A stretch of DNA of 64,000 nt. Source: Amborella trichopoda (taxonomy: Eukaryota > Streptophyta > Magnoliopsida > Amborellales > Amborellaceae). A program made the translations under genes and the position numbers. The notes beneath the pieces are model-generated. The model did not search any database, was not told the DNA's origin, and was given only the letters and a program-made list of their open reading frames with translations. The DNA is taken from contig NW_006497023.1 of NCBI RefSeq assembly GCF_000471905.2, positions 2,505,677 to 2,569,676 of the forward strand. The letters are read 5' to 3'. Shown here in pieces: positions 45,689-55,852 of the stretch. Within the stretch, counting starts at the first letter, position 1. Every line of letters begins with the position of its first letter.

Positions 45689-46189
45689 GACAGTACCTCT
45701 TATTGAGAGGGAGAGACAGTAGAGGCTGGAAAATCATTGTACAAGGATTCAGCTTTTGATTAATAAAAATTAAAGCTTTCGTCTTGAGTTCTCTTGAGCA
45801 CGTCTTGGAGAGAGAGATGAGAGGGAAAGTTTAGAGCGGTACCCCTCCTATATTCAAGGTATTTTCTCTTCCTTCCCTTCTTTTCTCTCTTCAATTTTCT
45901 TTCTCTTTTCTTCTCTCTTTTTCTCTTTCTCCTTCTTCGTCTGTTTTCTTCTTCTCTGCTGAGTCTTTCTCATAGGTCATGCGCGGCAGTAGCAGTGTCG
46001 TGCATGCCTCTTTCCTCAACATAGTTCACACATGGTCTTTCTTCTCTACTAAGTCTTCCCCCCTCCTGTGGTTTAGCAGGTCGTGCATGGTGATGGCTGC
46101 CCATGCGTGAACTTCTCTCTCATTCCTTCTCTCTTCTTCATCTCTTTCCTCAACATAATGCATGCACAACGTTAGTTGTTGTTGTATGT

Positions 46190-46640
46190 AATGCCGTCTA
46201 AAGGAGCACACAGTGAGCCAAGCTATGCTCAAGTAGGGGGTCAGGCTCATGTTTCGGTTCCAGGACTGGTGTCACACATGGCGATATGCATCGCCGACCA
46301 CGAACCATCTCTCTTTCTTCTCACGGGTCATAAATGGCGCTGCTCATCACTGTCTGCAAGCATGTCCTTGGAGTCCTGTGCCAGTGCAGATGGCAATAGT
46401 TATTACCGTCTGCAGACAACATGTCTTTGGCATCCCACACCTATCGCAGAGAGCGATCCCTATCGCCGCCTGAGGGGTCTCACCCATGCTTCGAGCCTAT
46501 CACAAACGGTGATGCTTATATCCACCCGCGGGAGTGTCCGCATGTTGCGTGCCTATCACAGATGGTGATGCCTATCGCCTCTTACGAAGGGTCGTTGCTA
46601 CCTTCTCGTGTCACCGACGGCGATGGCTAACACCATCTGC
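46190..46640 (+). repeat. Tat B U5 array in the 3' LTR
   Basis: Units with CACCTATCGCAGA, GGGGTCTCACCC and ATGGTGATGCCTATCGCC, collinear with 19600-20030 but with fewer or shorter units. Confidence 0.6.
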
Positions 46641-47490
46641 AATTCATTGCTCACCCCTCTGCCACGAGCAGCTATGCCCAGCGCCGTCCAAGGGCAACGA
46701 CACTATTACTCCTTAGCACTGGGTGGTGATGCCTAATGCCGTCGGGACCTACTTACATTGTCTTGCACCTTCTCTTCATTCTATTTTCTTCTCTTCTAGC
46801 TTGACTAAAGCACAGACTCAGTCTAGCACTGATATTGTGGTCTAGCTATGGAGCAGTATTGTCATCGTGCTGGTCAAGAGTGTCATGCCTATCTTACTGT
46901 CACACGAGATTAGGACGGTCATATTGGCCTTGGTTTCAAGTAGTATTGTTGTCGCGCCGATCTAAGTTACTATGCTCGTCTTGCTACAGCTACGAGTTGG
47001 TCACTGTACTGGTCCAGCTATCATGCTAGTCTTGTTGCCTTGTCAAGTCCTCTTTTATTTTCTCCTCCTTATTCAAATTCTCTTCTTCATCACCCTAACT
47101 TCTCATCTTCTCTACCATATAAATGTGAACTTCTGGGCATGTTCGCCCCAAGACAAGGGTGCTCGACCCACTTGTCTTGCAAATTAACTGTGTTGGTGCT
47201 TTACAGAAAACAAAGAGATTGTAGGTCAAGGAGGCAATTCTGAACCAGCTGGGGAGCTTTCCGTCGTGATCTAAGAGGGCACCCGCGCAAGTCAACCCGA
47301 GTAAGTCGTGGATCCAAGTGTGGTTGGTCCCCACCTCATGATTAAAATTCCTCTCTCACCAGTTGGGCCCTGCCCTTATTCTGTGAAAAAGGTTCTCGAG
47401 AGAGTGGTCTCAAGTCTTAGGTCTTCTTAACCCGAGACATGTGTCACTCGATCACCTAGATCAGGGGCACAAGAGCGAGGCATCCAACCA

Positions 47491-47629
47491 GTGGTTTGCT
47501 TTGATTTCGCACTTCTAACACATGTTGAGCCACTCCCACCTGAGTGACGTTAACGACCTCTGGTCACGATCTTGCACTTTGTCGCCCTCCGGTAGAGTAC
47601 AATAGGGGTTAGGGGGCGTGGTCGTGACA
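47491..47629 (+). mobile_element. Gypsy-2 5' LTR, part 2
   Basis: GTGGTTTGCTTTGATTTCG to GTCGTGACA. It matches the end of the Gypsy-2 3' LTR (54743-54884) and completes the LTR interrupted at 17708. The first five bases are the right target duplication of Tat B. Confidence 0.88.
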
Positions 47630-47633
47630 GTTA

Positions 47634-47651
47634 TGATATCAGAGCAGCCAG
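47634..47651 (+). other. Primer-binding site of Gypsy-2
   Basis: TGATATCAGAGCAGCCAG, four bases (GTTA) after the LTR. One change from the TGGTATCAGAGC expected for the initiator Met-tRNA. Confidence 0.87.
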
Positions 47652-47741
47652 GATAAGATTCTTGGCCTTGAATGTTCTAGAAGTGTCCTTATAATAGTTT
47701 TGGGTAGAATAGTAACGGAATGCTTGTGGCTTAGGTTGAAG

Positions 47742-48804
47742 ATGCCGAGGACATGAGCTAATAATGCAAGCTTTAGTAATGAAAACACCGAGGCCCTCGG
47801 TGAATTCGTCAGAACATTATGGGCCATGGCCCAGATGATGAAAGAAGCAATGCCGGCCCCATTTACCCTTGCCTTTGATCAGAATGACAGTAGTCTACTA
47901 GCGAAGTTTAGAAGGCTGGCTCCTTCGAATTTCTTAGGGCTCGAGGGAGTAGAGAAATCATAACGATGGAGAAGGCAAGTAGAAAAGATCTTTGAGGTGT
48001 TACACTGTACGGATGAACAGAAGGTCAGGCTGGGGACCTTCATGTTAGAGGAAGATGCTGAGCACTGGTGGAGCTCAATGAAGCAATATGGGAGGAGTCA
48101 GGGACATATGTAAGTTGAAGAAATTTTCAAGAAGCATTCAATGAGATTGGGGAAATTTTTTAGAAGCATTCAATGAGAAGTAGTTCCCTGACTCTGTACG
48201 GGAAAGAAAATAAATAGAGTTCATTAAGCTGCAACAAGGAAATCTATCGGTGGAACAATATGTGGCTAAGTTTCCTGAACTGTCATGGTATGTGCCACAC
48301 ATTATCAAAACCGAAGCACGGAAGGTGAACAAATTTGAGAGGGGCCTTAGGCAAGAAATAAGGGGGAGGGTGATATCAGCAAATCTCAAGACCTTCTTCC
48401 CTTTAGTAGATTTGGCCTTGAAGATTGAGAGGGACTGTGAAGAGTCTCGGGTTGGGGGAAACTAGAAGATGGGACCAGCCCAGCTTGGAAACTTGGGGAG
48501 AAAGGCTCGACCACCACCAAGGCGAAACTTCAAGGGAAGAGATAACCATAGACATAAGAAGAATTACAGAACCTTGCCAGACAAAATAAGAGAGAATCGG
48601 TGCCCAATGTGCCCACATTGTGGGAAGGACAATCACTCGTTGGCTGAGTGTCGAAGAAGGACAGGGGCGTGCTTTAAATGTGGCAAACCCGGCCACCAGA
48701 TTAGAGATTGCTCAGTGAAAGGACCTGAAAACCGATCGAAGACTCAAGGTTGGGTATTTGCCCTCACTGAACAAGAAACTAAGGCATCTGCTTCAAAAAT
48801 TTGA
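47742..48804 (+). pseudogene. Gypsy-2 gag
   Basis: The start ATG at 47742 is followed by a stop after four codons; the frame then continues ANNASFSNENTEALGEF, as in Gypsy-1. The core [11 protein letters not shown] is near 48060. About 48115-48175 contains a small local duplication of AAGCATTCAATGAGA. From 48250 an open stretch gives KFERGLRQEIRGRV and two intact zinc knuckles: CPHCGKDNHSLAEC (48610-48651) and CFKCGKPGHQIRDC (48670-48711). Confidence 0.85.
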
Positions 48805-49168
48805 AGTACGCTCTCCGTTTGTGGCATGGAAGCTAAAATTCTGGTTGACCTTGGATCAACGCATCCTTTTGTTGCACCTCACTTTGCATGTGACATAAAT
48901 ACTAGACCTTCACTTCTTGACTGGACATTGGTGGTATGCACACCTATGGGGAAATCTAGAGAAACTGATATTGTTTACAAATATTGTGGGGTTTTACTTG
49001 AAGGGTATAGATTTGATACTGTTAGACATTCAAGACTTTGAGGTTATTTTGGGCATGGATTGGTTGTCCACACACCATGCTGCATTAAATTGTCATGATA
49101 AGACTATAACCCTTAGACGCCTAAACGAACCTAAGTTGAATCTTGTTGGCCTTAGTACCCCTTGCTAA
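48805..49168 (+). pseudogene. Gypsy-2 protease
   Basis: ILVDLGSTHPFVAP (GAC at 48847-48849): Asp and Gly kept in a D-x-G-S setting. After a frame change near 48970-49040 it continues FEVILGMDWLSTHHAALNCHDK, the expected retropepsin C-terminus. Confidence 0.83.
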
Positions 49169-49720
49169 GAATTGATGACCTTTTGACCAACTGCAAGGGG
49201 CCCAAGTGTTTTTCGCGATTGACCTTCAGTCAGATTATCATCAACTGCGTGTCAAGGAATAAGATGTCCCTATGACCGCATTCAGGACTCTATATGGTCA
49301 CTACGAGTTCTTAATAATGCCGTTTGGATTAACAAATGCCCCGACTATCTTTATGGATCTGATGAATCCAGTCTTTAAACCCTTTCTGAATGATTTTGTT
49401 GTGGTCTTTATAGATAATATTTTGGTATATTCAAGGAATCTACAAGAACATGAATGACATTTAAGAATGCCCCCCCAAACTCTAAAGACAGAGAACTGAG
49501 AAAGAGCGAGTTTTGGCTTCCAAGCGTGGCCTTCCTTGGGCACGTTATTTCTAAGGACGGGGTCGCAGTTGACACTTGCAAAATGGAAGCCGTACTTAAG
49601 TGCGAAAGGTCAACAAATGTGACGGAAGTCTGTAGTTTTCTAAGTCTTGCTGGATTCTATAGGTGTTTTGTAGAAGGTTTTTCGAAGATAACACTCCCCT
49701 TGGCTCGCTTAACTTAGAAG
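49169..49720 (+). pseudogene. Gypsy-2 reverse transcriptase, N-terminal half deleted
   Basis: The protease end runs straight into RIDDLFDQLQGAQVF: the first part of RT (VFPEDLP... to [11 protein letters not shown]) is missing, about 0.6 kb by comparison with Gypsy-1 and Gypsy-3. The rest: [28 protein letters not shown], catalytic box FIDN (49407-49418) with the second Asp lost, and after a shift [19 protein letters not shown]. Confidence 0.85.
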
Positions 49721-50190
49721 GAGGTAAAATTTATATGGTCGAATGACTATAAGAAGAGTTTTCAAGAATTAAAGAAGAGATTAAGTACGTCCTCAATACT
49801 AACCTCACCTGAAGGAAATGATGGCTTTGTGGTCTATGCCAATGTTTCTCATAAAGGACTTGGATGTGTGTTAATGCAGCAAGAGAAGAACATAGCTTAC
49901 GCCTCCAGACAGATAAAGTCGCATGAGAAAAATTACCCAACTCTCTGGTTTTTGCCTTGAAAGTTTGGAGACATTACCTCTATGGGGCCCAGTTTAAGAT
50001 ATTTACAAACCATAAGAGCCTCAAGTATTTGTTTTCTCAGAAGAAGATGAATAAGAGGCAAATAAGATGGATGGACCTACTGAATGATTATGACTGCGCC
50101 ATTAACTATCACCTGGGTAAGACAAACGTCGTAGCAGATGCCTTGAGTAGGAAGTCCATGGTATCAGTGGCTCACATGATGGTCTAAGAG
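49721..50190 (+). pseudogene. Gypsy-2 RNase H
   Basis: [18 protein letters not shown] (the first catalytic Asp of YTDAS is Asn), [16 protein letters not shown], then after a shift [36 protein letters not shown] and [22 protein letters not shown] reads FTNHKS, a further change. Confidence 0.83.
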
Positions 50191-51715
50191 ATGAAACTGA
50201 TAGAAGATGCAGTGGATTGGCACCCAACACTACCCCTAGTGATGGGGTAGAAATAACTGCGGGTATAAGGATGGAACCTCAACTCTTTCAACCAATCCAG
50301 GCGGCACAAAAGATAGACCCCCAGCTCATGAAAATCCTAGAAGACATAAAGCTGGTAAAAAAAGATGATTTCTCTGTCAGCAGTGATGATTTCTTGAAAT
50401 TTAAAGATCTGGTATGTGTTCCAAGTGATGAGAATATAAAAAGAACTATTCTAGACGAAGCACACCGGTCTCATTATACTGTGCACCATGAGAGCACAAA
50501 AATGTATCAGGATTTAAATAAAACATTCTGGTGGAATAGCATGAAGAGGGATGTGGCACAATTTGTTTCTAAGTGTTGACATGTCAGCAACTGAAGGATG
50601 AACAGCAAAAACATGCCGGAGTGTTACAACCCTTACATGTGTTGGAGTGGAAATGGGAACACATCACTATGGACCTTGTGTCTAGGTTGCTAAGATCAGG
50701 AACTAGACACAATGGTATTTGGGTTATTGTAGACTGTTTAACTAAAGCCGTTCATTTCTTATCGGTCTACACCACCTATACCCTAGATAAACTGGCTCAA
50801 TTATACATCAAGGAGATAGTAAGGTTGCATGAGGTACTTGTTAGCATTGTGTCTGACATGGACTCTAGATTTACTTCAAGATTTTGGAACAGTTTGGAAT
50901 CAGCCTTGGGAACAAAACTCACTTTCAGTACTACTTTCCACCCCCAAATTGATGGATAGTCAGAGAGAACCATTTAGACCCTGGAGGATATGTTGAGGGC
51001 CAGTGTTATAGACTTTAAAGGAAACTTGGATGATCACTTACCTCTAATAGAGTTTGCATATAACAACAGTTTTCAGGTCAGTATTCAATGGACCTTTTGA
51101 GGCCCTGTATGGGAGGAAGTGCAGATCGCCAGTATTTGGGATGAAGTCGGTGAAAGGAGATTGTTAGGGCCAGAGATTGTTCAGATAACATCAGAAAATA
51201 TTGCTTTAATTCGAGAAAAGTTCAAAACAGCTCAGAGTCGGCCGAAGAGTTATGCTGATAATCGCCAAAGGGACTTCGAATTTAATATGGGTGATCGGGT
51301 CTGTTTGAAAGTGTCACCAACTAAGGGCATTATGAGGTTCATCAAGAAAGGAAAACTAAGTCCACGATTCATTGGACGCTTTGAAATTTTAGAAAGAATC
51401 AAAGTCGCAGCATATCGACGTACCGCCCGAGTTGGCCAATATTCATGATGTCTTCCATGTATCTTTGTTGATAAAGTATCAGCTCGATCCATCCCACATC
51501 TTGAACTATGAGCCAATTCCGATCAAGGAAGACTTAACTTATGTTGAACAATAGATTGAGATACTGGACATGTGGGTTCAAGGATTGCGCAATAAAGAGA
51601 TTCCCCTGGTCTGGGTTCTATGACACTATCATTCGAGAGAAGAATCGACAAGGGAGCGAGAAGATGAGATCCAAGATAAATACTCCCATTTGTTTTATTA
51701 GCTAAGTTAATTATT
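50191..51715 (+). pseudogene. Gypsy-2 integrase with chromodomain-like tail
   Basis: Zinc domain HRSHYTVHHESTKMYQDL and KTFWWNSMKRDVAQFVSKC, with a shift at 50573-50579, then the core MDLVSRLL, IVSDMDSRF and, with two stops, SERTI..LEDML: the three acidic residues are present. GRFEILERIKVAAYR follows. The C-terminal YVEQ..EILD....LRNKEIPLVWVL is in another frame with stops. Confidence 0.85.
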
Positions 51716-51737
51716 TTTAGGACAAAATCTTTATTTT

Positions 51738-51751
51738 AAGTGGGGGGGTGA
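51738..51751 (+). other. Polypurine tract of Gypsy-2
   Basis: AAGTGGGGGGGTGA immediately before TGTAAGGACC. Confidence 0.85.
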
Positions 51752-51799
51752 TGTAAGGACCAAGGTTTTCCTGACCAGGGAAACACAAATGGCAGTAGG

Positions 51800-52010
51800 A
51801 GCATGAAAGAGAGGGTAATGTCATCTGTGAAGTGAAAAGGTAGTGCCAAGCATGAAGAGAGAGAAAGAGCAGTGCCACTTGTGAAGAGAGAGGAGTAACA
51901 CTGCAGGTGAAGAAAGAGAAAGAGCAACATCGTGCATGAAGAGAGAGGAGCAGCACTATGCATGAAGAGAGAGAGGCAACGCCGCGGGTGTAAGGAGAAG
52001 AAGAAAATTT
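51800..52010 (+). repeat. About 29-bp purine-rich array, Gypsy-2 LTR
   Basis: Seven units of 27-33 bp: GAAGAGAGAGAAAGAGCAG followed by TGCCACTTGT-like or CATCGTGCAT-like cores. The 5' LTR counterpart is at 15140-15260. Confidence 0.75.
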
Positions 52011-52689
52011 CACAAACGGCAGTAAGATGGAGCATATAAATTGCACCGTGCATGTAGCGCCGTGTATGACACTGTCGTGCATGAACAATGACTGCCACCT
52101 GCTGAGTGCATGCAACCACACATTGCCACTTGTTCAGTTGCATATGTGGTGTATGCCACCTGTAAATACTTGGGCTGCCACCTCCCATCAAGGGAGTACT
52201 TAAGCCTCTCCCTCTCCCTCATGCATTCACTTCACTCTCCCTCTCTCTAGAGCCTTTCAACCTTGAGCCCCTTTGTTAGCCATTGTTCACCATTGAAGAG
52301 CCTTGTTAGAAACTTAAAGGAGGAGACTGTGAGAGAAGATTCAGAGACACAGTGCACCTAAGGTAAGTGGATCATCTACCTTATAGATGGATTGGACATG
52401 AATCAAGCCTGATAATTTGCATAAGTAGTGGCATGATTAATGGATGTACGTGCACACTGTTGCACAGTAAATTCCAGCAATTTAGCTTGCCTTTGCATGA
52501 CCAAAACGAGTATCAAATCTTCCTTATTTTTCATGGAAAGTCTGTGATTATGTTTTTTATGTATCTAATGCAAAATGAGAAAGGTTTATGTTAAGAATTA
52601 GCATAATTAGAAGCTAATTGATTATCATGTTGAGTGATGATATGACTACACAGTAATTTCCACAAAGATTCAATGTTTTTCTAATCTAC

Positions 52690-53230
52690 TTTTGACAGAC
52701 CAAATGAGGTCCAAATGAACTCAAATTACTGTCATTAGAAAGATATCTAGGTCTACTAAAATGTTTATGCTTGAATCTTGCTCAAATTCTTTAGGCATGA
52801 AGAGTTATGCTTCAAAATATGCAAGTAGGTCACTATTGAAAAATTTAGTAAACGTGCAGAACTGATGTCTCTGTTATCATGAATTTTGAATTACCAAATG
52901 GCGTCTATTTTCTTCTAACCACTACCATTTGACATATTTATGAGTATTATTAAAATCAGATCTTGAACACATTTCGAAATTCTTCTTAGAATGAAAGCTA
53001 TTACTGTGCAAAGTGGGAGGTGTCATTGTCTCAACTGCAAAACAGGTTTCAGATGGAATGCTTTCTTTCTAACAAGCTTTTGAGGGCCAAACGGGGTCCA
53101 AACGCCTTCAAATTTGAAAGATACGCATGTTTAGTGCAAAATTAGTTTTGGAGCCATTTCCATATTCTAAATGGATCTATCATTATGACCCTGTTTATGG
53201 CTGGACACCACTGTTTGAAATTACAAAAAC
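52690..53230 (+). repeat. About 190-bp modules, Gypsy-2 3' LTR
   Basis: Three diverged modules collinear with 15905-16455, with boundaries near 52690, 52880 and 53070. Confidence 0.55.
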
Positions 53231-53880
53231 ATATGAGACTTTGATACTGAAAATATGAGACTGTGATACTGAAAATATGATATTGTGATACTGAAAATGT
53301 GATATTGTGATACTGAAAATATGATACTATGATATGGTGGCACTGATTAATATATGTGATCCTATTATATTGAAACTGTTATGTGTCATGGCCGCTACGC
53401 AATGGGTCCTCTATTGGTAGTGGATATTGTGATTCTGTTATATTGAAACTATTATATGTGCCATGACCGCTACATAATGGGTCCTCCATTGGTAGTAGAT
53501 ACTATGATTATGTTATATTAAAAATATTATATGTGTCATGACTGCTACGCAATGGGTTCTCGATTCGTAGTGGATATTGTGATTCTGTTATATTGAAACT
53601 GTTATATGTGCCATGATCGCTACGGAATGGGTCCTCCATTGGTACTGGATACTGTGATTCTATTATATTGAAACTGTTATATGTGCCATGACCGCTACGT
53701 AATGGGTCCTCCTTTGGTAGTGCATATTGTGATTGTGTTATTGTGAAACTATTATATGTTCCATGGCTGCTACGTAATGGGTCCTCCATTAGTAGTGGAT
53801 ACTGTGATTTTGTTATATTGAAACTGTTATATGTGCCATGACTATTATGCAATGGGTCCTCCATTTCTAGTTGAGTATAT
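53220..53880 (+). repeat. 22-bp and 75-bp arrays, Gypsy-2 3' LTR
   Basis: Four to five units of 22 bp, then about seven units of 75 bp with the CCGCTACGCAATGGGTCCTC-type hairpin. Some units have lost one arm. Confidence 0.85.
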
Positions 53881-53889
53881 TATATCTCG

Positions 53890-54170
53890 ACTCCTATGAT
53901 AGGAGTGGAGTCGAGAAGTGACTATGAATGACAGGGAGGGTCGCGCCCCCCCAAATTGTTATGGGCACAATGCATTGGGGCCTCCAATGGTAGTGTAATG
54001 CCCTTTTGCCTGAAGGCATAAGGAGAGGGTCGTGTCTTGCAAGGCCTTAGCCTATCGAAAACCTGAAAGCACAATAGGAATTGTGTGCGTGAATGTGGAA
54101 ATTACAAATGGGACCTCCATTTGTCATTGTCCTCATTCCTAAATGAGGTTAGAAGTTCCAAGCTATAGGA
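53890..54170 (+). other. Hairpins downstream of the array, Gypsy-2 3' LTR
   Basis: GACTCC (53889 on) with GGAGTC; then CATTGG, loop, CCAATG near 53975; then ACAAATGG, loop GACCT, CCATTTGT near 54105-54130 with a perfect 8-bp stem. The last corresponds to AAGTGG/CCACTT in Gypsy-1. Confidence 0.6.
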
Positions 54171-54884
54171 TTGGTTTAATCTGATCGATGTGGCTTCTAC
54201 TTCAGTGGTAAATAGATATGCTCTGCCTATCTGAGTTAGGCATTCTGTGTGAACGTCTGAGTTGGGCATTCTATGTGAACATCTGACTGATACTCTGATA
54301 CTTGAATATTGCTCTCTTTATACAGAAAATATGTATTCTGATACACGATCCTAATCTGTGATGCCAGTATGATTTTTGATGAACTGCATACCATATTATT
54401 ATGTATATGCATGTAGGCGGGAATACAAGGGTAGTGATCTACTTACTGGGTTTATAACTCACTCCGCTTACTTTCATCTGTGGAGAGTGATAACACTTGA
54501 CTGTGGGAGTTGAGCAGCAAAGTGGTGGCGGCAGACATTTGAAGCTTTAGACCTGTTAGGGACCCCTTCTACATAATAGGTGTCTGGTGGTGAGGCCTCT
54601 GTGTTGTTTTTATGTGATGTACTGTAAATTTAGGCTTGTAAGCCTTGAACTGTATTGTAAAGCATCTTGGAGTTTGCATGAAAATTTAATGGTTTTAATT
54701 TATTCAATTTATAATGCTTGATGTATGACTTTTATTTACTTTTTCGTGGTTTGCTTTGATTCCACACTTCTAACACACTTTGATCCACTCCCACCTCAAA
54801 GACGTTCGAGACCTCCGGTCATGATCTTGCACTCTGTCGTCCTCCGGAAGAGTACGGTAGGGGTCAGGGGGAGGGGTCATGACT

Positions 54885-55005
54885 TTACGTACGCGCACTT
54901 GCAAGTGTACGACGTGCGCAGACCCTTTGCGGTTGTTTGAGAGAGGATCTCCTCCCCGTGCACACATTCCCTTGCGCGAGGGCCGAAGGAAATCAGGCCC
55001 CGACT
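54885..55005 (+). mobile_element. 3' end of a Tat-like LTR with a 12-bp palindrome
   Basis: Begins directly after Gypsy-2. CACTTGCAAGTG (54896-54907) is a perfect palindrome inside a longer imperfect one (ACGCGCA ... GTGTACGACGTGCGC). Followed by the primer site, so it should be U5. Confidence 0.5.
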
Positions 55006-55008
55006 AAT

Positions 55009-55026
55009 TGGCGACTCCACTGGGGA
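55009..55026 (+). other. Primer-binding site of Tat D
   Basis: TGGCGACTCCACTGGGGA, a well-preserved Tat-type primer site (tRNA-Arg-like by recall). Confidence 0.7.
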
Positions 55027-55041
55027 CACGCCACCCTATAG

Positions 55042-55800
55042 TTGGCTCGGATAGTTTTAAGGCGAAAACTTCTCATATTTGCAATGGGGTTCCATTATCC
55101 CTCCTTTGTCCATATCGGGGATTTCTTCATCCCGATATTTGAGACCTCATCTGGGGAGAGCAGATATCTTGCCTCCCCCCTATTCTACTCAAGCGATCTG
55201 ACTGACCCTGCTATCCTAGTTCGACCTAAGAAAACTCGAGGCATGGGTGCTCATACCCCTTGTCCCTCCTCCTCCGACATCAAAGGGAAATCCATTGATG
55301 TCAACTGCATGGGTGGCACCACAACAACCCCCTTGCATAAGCCCCCTATCACTGGTGAGCACCCCTCCAGTCACAAGCTTCAACGTGGTCCTTGCACCAC
55401 TGCTCCGTTGCGCTTAGTGGGTCTCAATAAGACCACCATCTCTATGGGTAACTAAAAGGTAACCCCACCCGTGTCACACAAGGTCGTCGCTAACACTAGC
55501 ACGCCATTTCACACACCACGCTCTAGCAATTCTTACACCCATCCGCAAGACCCTGCAACTGCCGCGTACACATGCACTCACGTCATGGTTGATGGTCTAA
55601 CCATAACCGTGATGAGACGGGGCAAACAACAGCCCGCCCCGGCCACCTCAACTACTTCGGGTTTCTTCAGACTTGGACTCAACACAAGTGGTTCTAATGC
55701 CACCAAATCCATGCATGTTAATCCTACAGCTTGGGGCAGTGCAAAGGCTATAACCAAACGAGCACACGACTTTCGAGACTATCGAAGGTATCACAAATAA
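55042..55800 (+). pseudogene. Tat D gag-leader ORF, one in-frame stop
   Basis: A single frame of 253 codons interrupted only by TAA at 55453-55455. Ser, Thr and Pro-rich, with no known domain. It shares RLGL...N.T.SMHVNPTAWGSAK with the Tat B gag N-terminal region (RLGL...N.TRAMHLHLTAWGS), which supports a coding origin. It ends shortly before a purine stretch and the LTR, so the rest of gag-pol is missing. Confidence 0.6.
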
Positions 55801-55839
55801 GTGCACATGCATGCTGAAGGCCCTAAGGCCTCTCAAACT

Positions 55840-55852
55840 AAACAAGAGAGTA
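55840..55852 (+). other. Possible polypurine tract of Tat D
   Basis: AAACAAGAGAG directly before the LTR-like start TATTTGAGGTC. Confidence 0.4.

Larger units (their letters stand above)
17709..47490 (+). mobile_element. Tat B: Tat-lineage element nested in Gypsy-2 5' LTR
   Basis: Two LTRs with matching termini (TGTTTGAAGA...GACCA / AACCA), a TGGCGACTC primer site three bases after the 5' LTR, gag, a DGGSA protease, and a long 3' non-coding region. RT, RNase H and integrase are missing: pol stops near 29880 and 3'-region sequence follows. Interrupted by solo-2 and Gypsy-1; own length is about 14.8 kb. Flanked by TTGGT/GTGGT. Confidence 0.85.
44591..47490 (+). mobile_element. Tat B 3' LTR, part 2
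   Basis: CGGTAGAATCAGCCTCTAG continues exactly where part 1 broke off and runs to CATCCAACCA. TATA box TATAAATA at 45681-45688, AATAAA at 45762-45767, then the CGTCTTGGAGAGAGAG block and the U5 array. Confidence 0.88.
52363..54485 (+). other. Putative LTR intron, Gypsy-2 3' LTR
   Basis: Donor-like CTAAG/GTAAGTGG with GTAAGT at 52363-52368; acceptor-like CGCTTACTTTCATCTGTGGAG, ending about 54485. About 2.1 kb. Confidence 0.45.
15131..54884 (+). mobile_element. Gypsy-2: Tekay/Del-like chromovirus, split by Tat B
   Basis: The 5' LTR is in two parts (15131-17708 and 47491-47629), joined by matching the intact 3' LTR (51752-54884), which reads through the break at the GTGGTTTGC point. Primer site 47634, gag-pol 47742-51715, polypurine tract 51738-51751. 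The first roughly 50 bp of the 5' LTR are missing at the Tat C junction. Own sequence is about 10 kb; the rest is nested insertions. Coding regions are dead, with many stops and an internal RT deletion. Confidence 0.85.
51752..54884 (+). mobile_element. Gypsy-2 3' LTR
   Basis: TGTAAGGACCAAGG to GGGTCATGACT, 3133 bp. Uninterrupted, so it shows what the split 5' LTR looked like. TACTTAAGCC core at 52198-52207. Confidence 0.88.

Noticed and set aside
46026..46250. 74-codon minus-strand frame and similar short frames across Tat LTRs
   Set aside because: Short, unconserved between the two Tat B LTRs and without motif support.
53370..53880. CRISPR-like array of regularly spaced hairpin repeats
   Set aside because: The units are contiguous 75-bp tandem repeats with no unique spacers, in a plant LTR, with no cas genes.
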